A stretch of DNA of 64,000 nt from Cheiracanthium punctorium. Lineage: Eukaryota; Arthropoda; Arachnida; Araneae; Cheiracanthiidae. The stretch lies in the NCBI GenBank assembly GCA_038373885.1, contig JAWZYV010011897.1, positions 310,001 through 374,000 on the forward strand, given 5' to 3'. The notes under the pieces were generated by a model. That model saw only the letters and a list, made by a program, of their open reading frames with translations. It searched no databases and was not told the origin of the DNA. Below are positions 57,886 to 64,000 of the stretch, in pieces (position 1 is the first letter of the stretch; each line of letters begins with the position of its first letter). Made by a program: the position numbers and the translations under genes.

Positions 57886-59124
57886 AACAGTATACGGTAA
57901 AAGTATTTTTCATAGACGTTATGAATATTTTAAATTAAAAGGAAAAATTATATTAATTTTGTTTACTGTATAATTTAATGCGTAATAAAGAAAATTTGCC
58001 AAAAGAAATATTAAAAAATTTGTAATTTAATTGGAATGTTTTATAAAATATTTATAGTAAAATTTATTGTCAATCAAAATTTAAAATACGAATGGACCCA
58101 GCCATCTAATTTACAGCATTAAATTGTTTACAGAGTATATTTTTATTCTATTCTAAACATGGACATGTGGGCGTTTTGCACTGAATTGCATTTGCATGTA
58201 AGCATTCCAAATATGAACGTGCGCATTTAACAATCCTTAATTTAATAAATTAAAATAGTTATGGTGTGCGAATGTTAACTTCATCTCATTGAAATCCAGA
58301 AAATTATGAACAAAATCTAAAACATGACCTCGCCACTTTTAAAAAGATGAAACTGAATTAATTCCCATGTGATCACACCATGCGGCGGACACTGGACAGG
58401 ATAATTTACACAATTCCGACGAGTTCCAACAAGAGTTTCAGTACGGGCAAATACATAATGTGAACACAGCCCGAAAATTCAAATACATTTTCACTATTCA
58501 GCATACAATCTGGCAATTCGAGATTAGAAATAGCCTTTGTCAAATCCACCACCAACAATTGATCAGAGGGGTCAATCGATGGACCAGGCATAATTCCTAG
58601 CATCTAAACAGCTATGTGTGCACACCACACATAACAGGTCGAATACCAAGGGCCCCGACGAAGGGGAAGTGGGTGATTCAACAATCAATCTTACGCTGCT
58701 TATTCAAAATATCGATTATTATCCTATCCCACTAGGTTGAAAAGCAGCAAACGAACACGAAAGTGGTGGCACTTCGCTTCCAGATACATGGGAAAATTAA
58801 CAGAACAATGCATTTATAGGTGTTTCACAAGGCATATGGTTCAACGCCATTTTTTTTCTCTCCTTTTCCCACGTAAATGATTAATTTCACTTGACTAATG
58901 AGCAACATGAATTTCGCGGTACTGCTTAAACTTAATGATACCAAAGATTACAATCTAAAACACGAATTGTCTAGATAAAATTTGAACAAAGCTAAGTATT
59001 TAGATAAAAGCATTCCTACTGGTATATCACTACTCTTCTCTAACCAAATTTTTTCTCCCCTCCCCCCCCCCCTTCTGTGAAAGAAGATTTCGTCAATCAA
59101 GTTTAGGGCATTCCTAATATAGAA

Positions 59125-59154
59125 ATATTATTATTATTATTATTATTATTATTT
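59125..59154. repeat. (ATT)n microsatellite
   Basis: About nine to ten ATT units in AT-rich spacer. Confidence 0.95.
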
Positions 59155-59697
59155 GCATGATAATTAAATAAGATAATATGCAGTCCAACTCGTCAAAGGT
59201 CAACTCGTAAAATGTTAGTGTTTTTTAAACGACTGTAGCATTTGCAGAACCAAAATAAAATGCTTAAAACAAGCTTGCTTTGTATGTGATGAATGCCTAA
59301 ACTATGTTACACAAGACTTATATAAATAAATTGTAGAGAGCAATTTAAATAAAATAGTCGCATGAAATAATAAGCTTAATAAAAAGTCAGAACTATTTTA
59401 AGGATTATACGTAAGAATTCTTCAAAAAAAAAAAAAAAAAAACCTAAAAATGTTAATTTCCCACATAATTTCAAACTGCATAATGTATATTTTTGAGAAA
59501 ACTGATAGCCTTAAGAAACACTTATGAATGATTAAATCCCGAAATACGAGTTAGAGTGATAATACCCTGTGCTTCATTAGATTTTTTTTTCTACAACTAA
59601 AACGGGAGAAAGTAACTTCTAAGAACTCGATAAATAAATATTATAATTGATGATATTAATTATACGAATTAACAAATTATCTATTTTACTCAGTAAA

Positions 59698-59858
59698 CGG
59701 CCCGAGGGACGTGCGGGGCCCCAGGCGAAGCGCAAGAGCGGGGCCTCTTCTCTATCATGTCTTATGAGATAGCAATAAAATAGCCCAGGAGCGGGGCCTC
59801 TATAAGCGCGGGGCCTTAGGCGATCACCTACATTCGCACCCCCCTTGGGCCGGCCCTG
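59698..59858. mobile_element. hAT-type MITE, GC-rich, left end trimmed
   Basis: The right end, reverse-complemented, reads CAGGGCCGGCCCAAGGGG. The left reads CGGCCCGAGGGAC and has lost about six terminal bases. CAGTAAA is duplicated at 59691-59697 and 59859-59865. The interior has repeated GCGGGGCCTC and GGGCCCCAGGCGAAGC phrases, and its composition contrasts sharply with the AT-rich flanks. Confidence 0.75.
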
Positions 59859-59865
59859 CAGTAAA

Positions 59866-61911
59866 TGAACGCACATAGTCAAAATTTTAAAAAAGGATTT
59901 TTCAGCATTTCAGCATAACAGTACCTTCCAAAATGATAGAAGAGAAATTTTGGATTTATTAAAACTATCAAAAAATGTTTCATACTAATATTAATAATTT
60001 TGCGTGTTAAAATAATGTTAGAACTTTAGTTTATATCAAGGTTAGGAAAATATTTTCAAATTTATAGGAGTCAAAAAAATATTTCCGAATTTATGCGATT
60101 TTCAGTACATTAAATAAACCATTAAAAAAATTAGTTTAAGAGTGTTCCATTCTAAATATTATTTTTAATTTTTCAAGTACGCTCCCGATCCAATTCAAAG
60201 AAATGACAATACTTGGAAAAAATTAGTTAAAATTCGCTTTCACCACCCATGAGCGTATTTATTTATACAAGCACATCAATTACTGAGGAACATATTAAAG
60301 ATGGTCGTATAGATAGAAGTACAAGGTAGTTAACGCAAAAACGTAAATTATTCCATAGAAAGGTTCTTTTTTAATATTAGAAATTAACAAAGTTTAGATC
60401 TAACTGCTCTCCCTCCCATCCCCCCCACCCACACACGCCTTCTGAATATATTGCAACTAGGTGTATAACCCGCAACTAAAAAAATTAAAGGATTGTGAAA
60501 TAATATATACATACGTAAACGGTAATTTGAAATTTTGCACTACATAACACGACCAATTTATTGATTTTATTCAAATGCTAATTTCTGTAACATTAAGTTT
60601 ATTATTAATTTCGTTTCATGTTATTTTATAGCTTGCAATCTGTTGTATACCGTGGGTCAGGTTCATTAAAGTCTACATGTAACTTTTTGAGTAATCATCA
60701 TTTTAGAGAGTTTTCCTTAATCAGTGATAACCAATATAATTTTATTATAGAGGACAATATTACAGTAAATCCGGTAAATGGTCACAGATTTTACATAAAT
60801 CGCTTTATTTATTATAAAGTCTAAAATTGTCGAGCAAATAATAGCATGCTTAAGATGCGTCTAGAAGTTCAACAAATTAATATTTTTAATGAGTGAGAGA
60901 TTAGAAAAAAAAATCCCTAAAGTTCAAAACGAAGAAGCAAACATGAAAGTAAGCGCCGCTTTTCCAAGACAGAGCTTACAATAAATGATAGGGGTTATTC
61001 AAAATAAAAATCGATAGAAAAACCATATTTCAGTGACAGATATATATCCCCTTTCCGCGCGGAATCGAGAATTCAAATAAATTACTCAGATTTATTTTAG
61101 TACATTTAAATAAAAATTCAGTTAGAAAGGAGCATTTTGCGCTTAATGAGTTTTAAGAGCTATATTGAAAAGTACTTAGCGGATTTTAATCAGTTTAAAA
61201 GTGATCATAGAGTATTATATTAATCCACATGGAGTTATTTCTATTCCTGTTACGGTGGGCGGTTACGCATAAAAAATCAATTAAAAGAAATTCGTTGATG
61301 TAAATCATTCGAGAATTTAAAAAACAAAATATTATTATAGTGAATATAGAAAATAGGTATTTGTATAATTTTGAATAATGTAAAAGATTATTACAATATT
61401 TTTTTTATATTTATGTTATTTGCTTCCAGTTTTCTTCACAAAACTATACACGATTAAATAAAACAGTTCTTTTTTAAAAAAAATTAATATCGAAAAGTTT
61501 TTATAAGTGAACACTGTTGATGACTTCAGTTTGTCTGCAAGTTCAATTTATGTTTGAACTGGCGCAGTATTTGTATGTCAGTGACGTTTATTGTAACATA
61601 ATGAATGTATGGCTGGCTTCTAAAGATGGAGCTCTAACTTTCTTTCTCTGAAACAAATGAAAATTAATAAACTTTTTTTATGTACTAATAAAACAAGACA
61701 TCGCTTCAAATCAGATATCATGAGTTGGACATCAGAAAATTGACAGAGAAATAATTTTTAGGTACCATAAATAATTATGCTTTTAAATTAACTTATCACT
61801 TCATAAGTTAACCCTGTTTCTTTTCTTAGTTTCTCCAAATAATTAATCTTTCGTAAATAAGCGCAGTTATGATGTAAGCAAATTTCTAAAGTCAATATTA
61901 ACGGTGCAGTT
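59866..61911. other. AT-rich spacer
   Basis: No gene or bounded repeat was recognised. Confidence 0.5.
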
Positions 61912-61933
61912 CGAAAAAACCATGTGGTTTGGT

Positions 61934-62165
61934 TTGTGGGATTACGGCCGATTAGCTACACGTGGCTCTAGGCCGATGGGTAGGGTGCCCTCCGTGGGGG
62001 TCTTTCTAAGGGGTCCTAACCCGTATTTACGCTAAGTTTCGGAGAAAACCACGGAAAACTCAGAACGGTTAGATCGACGGACGCGCGATGGGACCCGAAT
62101 TCGAGACCTTCACACTTCGCCCATCTACCATTTCCAGTGGCATAACCACTGTGCCATGGTGAGGC
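61934..62165 (-). mobile_element. tRNA-derived SINE with clear target duplication
   Basis: On the minus strand the head reads CACCATGGCACAGTGGTTATG. TGGCACAGTGG fits the Pol III A box (TRGCNNAGYNGG). A B-box-like GGTCTCGAATTC follows about 45 bp on. The flanks at 61912-61933 and 62166-62188 both begin CGAAAAAACCATGTG and form a duplication of about 22 bp with two differences, as expected for LINE-mediated insertion. It is probably the youngest of the three copies. Confidence 0.88.
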
Positions 62166-62188
62166 CGAAAAAACCATGTGATTTTGGT

Positions 62189-63689
62189 ACATAAATACAA
62201 ATAAACTAATTATGACATGCACTTCAAAATTTTTAGACTGCCTCTTTGCAAGCTGTACTATACACTGCAATAGGTGATAAACCCGTATCAGTTGCGAGAT
62301 TTTCAGAAAAAATTCTTAAAAATCGACAATTTAGTAGGATGTATCACTTTTCGAAAATTTTTTGCTGTGCAATTCCTTGTAACAGAATTTTTTCTGAAGT
62401 TTTATAAAAGGCGCCGCTGTTTCATTTATTACGGAGGGTAATGCAGCTTATAAGAAATTATCCTGAATTTTTTTGAGTTCCAGGGACGATTAGTTTATTT
62501 CAGTTTGTGTACCTAGACCTTGAGGGAGATTTTGTTTCTTCGAACAACACCCTTAAGAAAAAAATAATAATAATCATTTCAAATGTAAAAATGTAAGCAT
62601 AAAGTGCAGTGTGAAGTTCTTAGCACTTAGTTTTTAAACATAATAAAAGAAAAACAACTGAAGGAAAATGTCATTATTGTAGAGGAACTTTTTATCATAA
62701 CAGGATATCGTAGCTAAAAACAGAATTTTCCGCTTCTAATTTCAAAACATTTCAGTACAATTCTCAGCTAATGTTATTTGTGTGTTAATAGTAAGTGTAA
62801 TGGCTTTACTAGAAAAGTAATTCAGCTTGTAGGTATTTAGTCTCATAGAAAGGAATTATTTAAAGTTTATTTAGCTCAAGATCGCTGAAAATTATTAAAA
62901 TACTAGCTACAACTTTGATGGAAACGTAAAGTTGAATTTTTAAAAATATATAAAATAGAAACAGAATAGAGTGGTAACTGCACTAAAACTTCAATTAATA
63001 ACATAAGCGCCAGTAAATAGCTATTTACAAACAATGCCTGAATATTTTAAAAATTAAATTAATGTTAGTAAACATTTATTTAACACCTAATTCTAAGCTA
63101 TAATACTCTCTCTCCTTAAAAACTAAAAAGCTTTATTCACTAGTAAAGAGCTTTTATCAGATAAAATTTAAATCATAGTAGGACAATTAGCTAGAATAAA
63201 AAGTATTATTACCAATACATATATAAAATCTCGTAAAAATTTAATAAAAAGAGAGAAAAAATTCAATAAGAATGCAGTAATGTATTTACTGCTTGAAATA
63301 ATATTTTCACCAGATACTGCTGAATTCTCTACACTAAAGGCGGCTACATCTTGGTTTTATCATGTTCATTGGTCAAATAATAACAGCTCTGAAAGGCTCT
63401 GATAAAGGGTAGGTACCAGACAAAAAATGCAAATAATGACAAGAACAAAGAACACTGCAAATCAGCAAATTATAAAAAAATCAAGAGCATAGTAAAAATT
63501 ATTAGTATTAATAAAACTATTTTATATAATTCATTAATTACACTGATTAAAAAATAAATTGTTTCATAAGTTGTGTAAATAATAATAAATCATGCCAAAC
63601 GCATCGATTATAAAACACTTTCCAACACAATACTTTTGTATTGTACTGTTCTCAAATCTATCCAGATATTGGAGATATTCTTAGAAAAA
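62189..63689. other. AT-rich spacer
   Basis: No gene or bounded repeat was recognised. Confidence 0.5.
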
Positions 63690-63945
63690 TTAAAACCTGT
63701 ACATCACTGTTAATGTAATTTTACGACACCCTGTTAGGAAACTTTAAAAGTTATTTCTATCTTTTAACTGAAGGGTAAAATGTCATAAACGTTTATATGC
63801 TTATCATATTGAAATTATAATGGATTAACGTCTCTAACAACTAGATTCTCCTATATTGGAATTCTTTAGAGTGCTCCTGTACGAACTATAAATTCTACAA
63901 ATACTATTTTTGATGGAGGGCCTCATGTGATACTTAATAGCATGC
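63690..63945 (+). repeat. Dispersed repeat with GTGCTCCTGTA motif, copy 3
   Basis: Shares CTGTACATCACTGT, ATAAACGTTTATATGCTTAT, TTTAGAGTGCTCCTGTACG and GATGGAGGGCCTCATGTG with the copy at 48495. It probably runs on past the window. Confidence 0.6.
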
Positions 63946-64000
63946 ACTTATTTTGCTTTCTTTTAAATAGAGAATATCTGTAAAATATGCATTAAAGAAC

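Larger units (their letters stand above)
56411..59690. other. AT-rich spacer
   Basis: Apart from the small inverted repeat at 57778 and the (ATT)n tract, nothing is recognised. A GC-richer patch at 58400-58680 has no identifiable coding potential. Confidence 0.5.

Noticed and set aside
59041..59081. C-run near TCCCCTCCCC as a regulatory G-quadruplex
   Set aside because: It is one homopolymer-like run without four separated tracts in a promoter context. Many similar runs occur across the window.

Overview
This window looks like intergenic or intronic DNA from a metazoan nuclear genome. It is strongly AT-rich and full of homopolymer runs and microsatellites, with no operons, rRNA or closely packed genes. 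An arthropod is likely and a spider or other chelicerate is my best guess. That guess rests on the Tc1 transposase, whose overall character resembles copies I associate with araneoid spiders, and on the mix of hAT, Tc1, piggyBac-like and tRNA-SINE repeats. No search was run to confirm it.

Only one intact protein gene is supported: a 346-residue DD34E Tc1-type transposase on the minus strand (38075-39115). It sits in a complete 1409-bp element with terminal inverted repeats (TIRs) and a TA target duplication. A second coding remnant (11031-11378, minus) is the C-terminal dimerisation region of a hAT transposase inside an internally deleted hAT element. A possible decayed or spliced host coding segment lies at 26588-26977.

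The main content is a dense set of non-autonomous DNA transposons. I delimited about sixteen hAT-type elements. Eleven have a perfect 8-bp target-site duplication (TSD), or 7 bp in one case, that can be read directly. The others have 6-bp, imperfect or no readable TSDs. Four insertions are nested in older repeats, so relative ages can be read: 10894-11609 inside 10831-12251; 18429-19165 inside 18126-19221; 49506-49671 inside 49132-50152; and 4393-4547 inside a SINE. Four copies of a TTAA-flanked, piggyBac-like MITE with a very long internal palindrome lie at 46-540, 44188-44698, 47034-47421 and 51102-51609. A 688-bp fold-back MITE with TA flanks is at 51746-52433. A tRNA-derived SINE family has three copies, one with a TSD of about 22 bp.

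Layout: 1-5700 palindromic MITE, AT-rich spacer, SINE with nested hAT, hAT. 7366-13660 a long-TIR composite repeat in two inverted copies around a hAT nest. 15850-19230 a shared repeat with an insertion, a possible LTR-like promoter block with heat-shock-like motifs, and a second hAT nest. 20160-34540 AT-rich spacer with scattered hAT elements, a perfect 41-bp-arm hairpin and a recursive-splice-like motif. 36180-40810 a minisatellite-like repeat with CTCF-like sites, then a repeat duplication carrying the Tc1 insertion. 44188-52433 the MITE cluster. 53926-64000 shared repeat copy, small hAT elements, and a SINE in AT-rich spacer.

No biochemical pathway links these features. The window is best read as a transposon record with a few candidate regulatory signals. 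All boundaries were read by eye.
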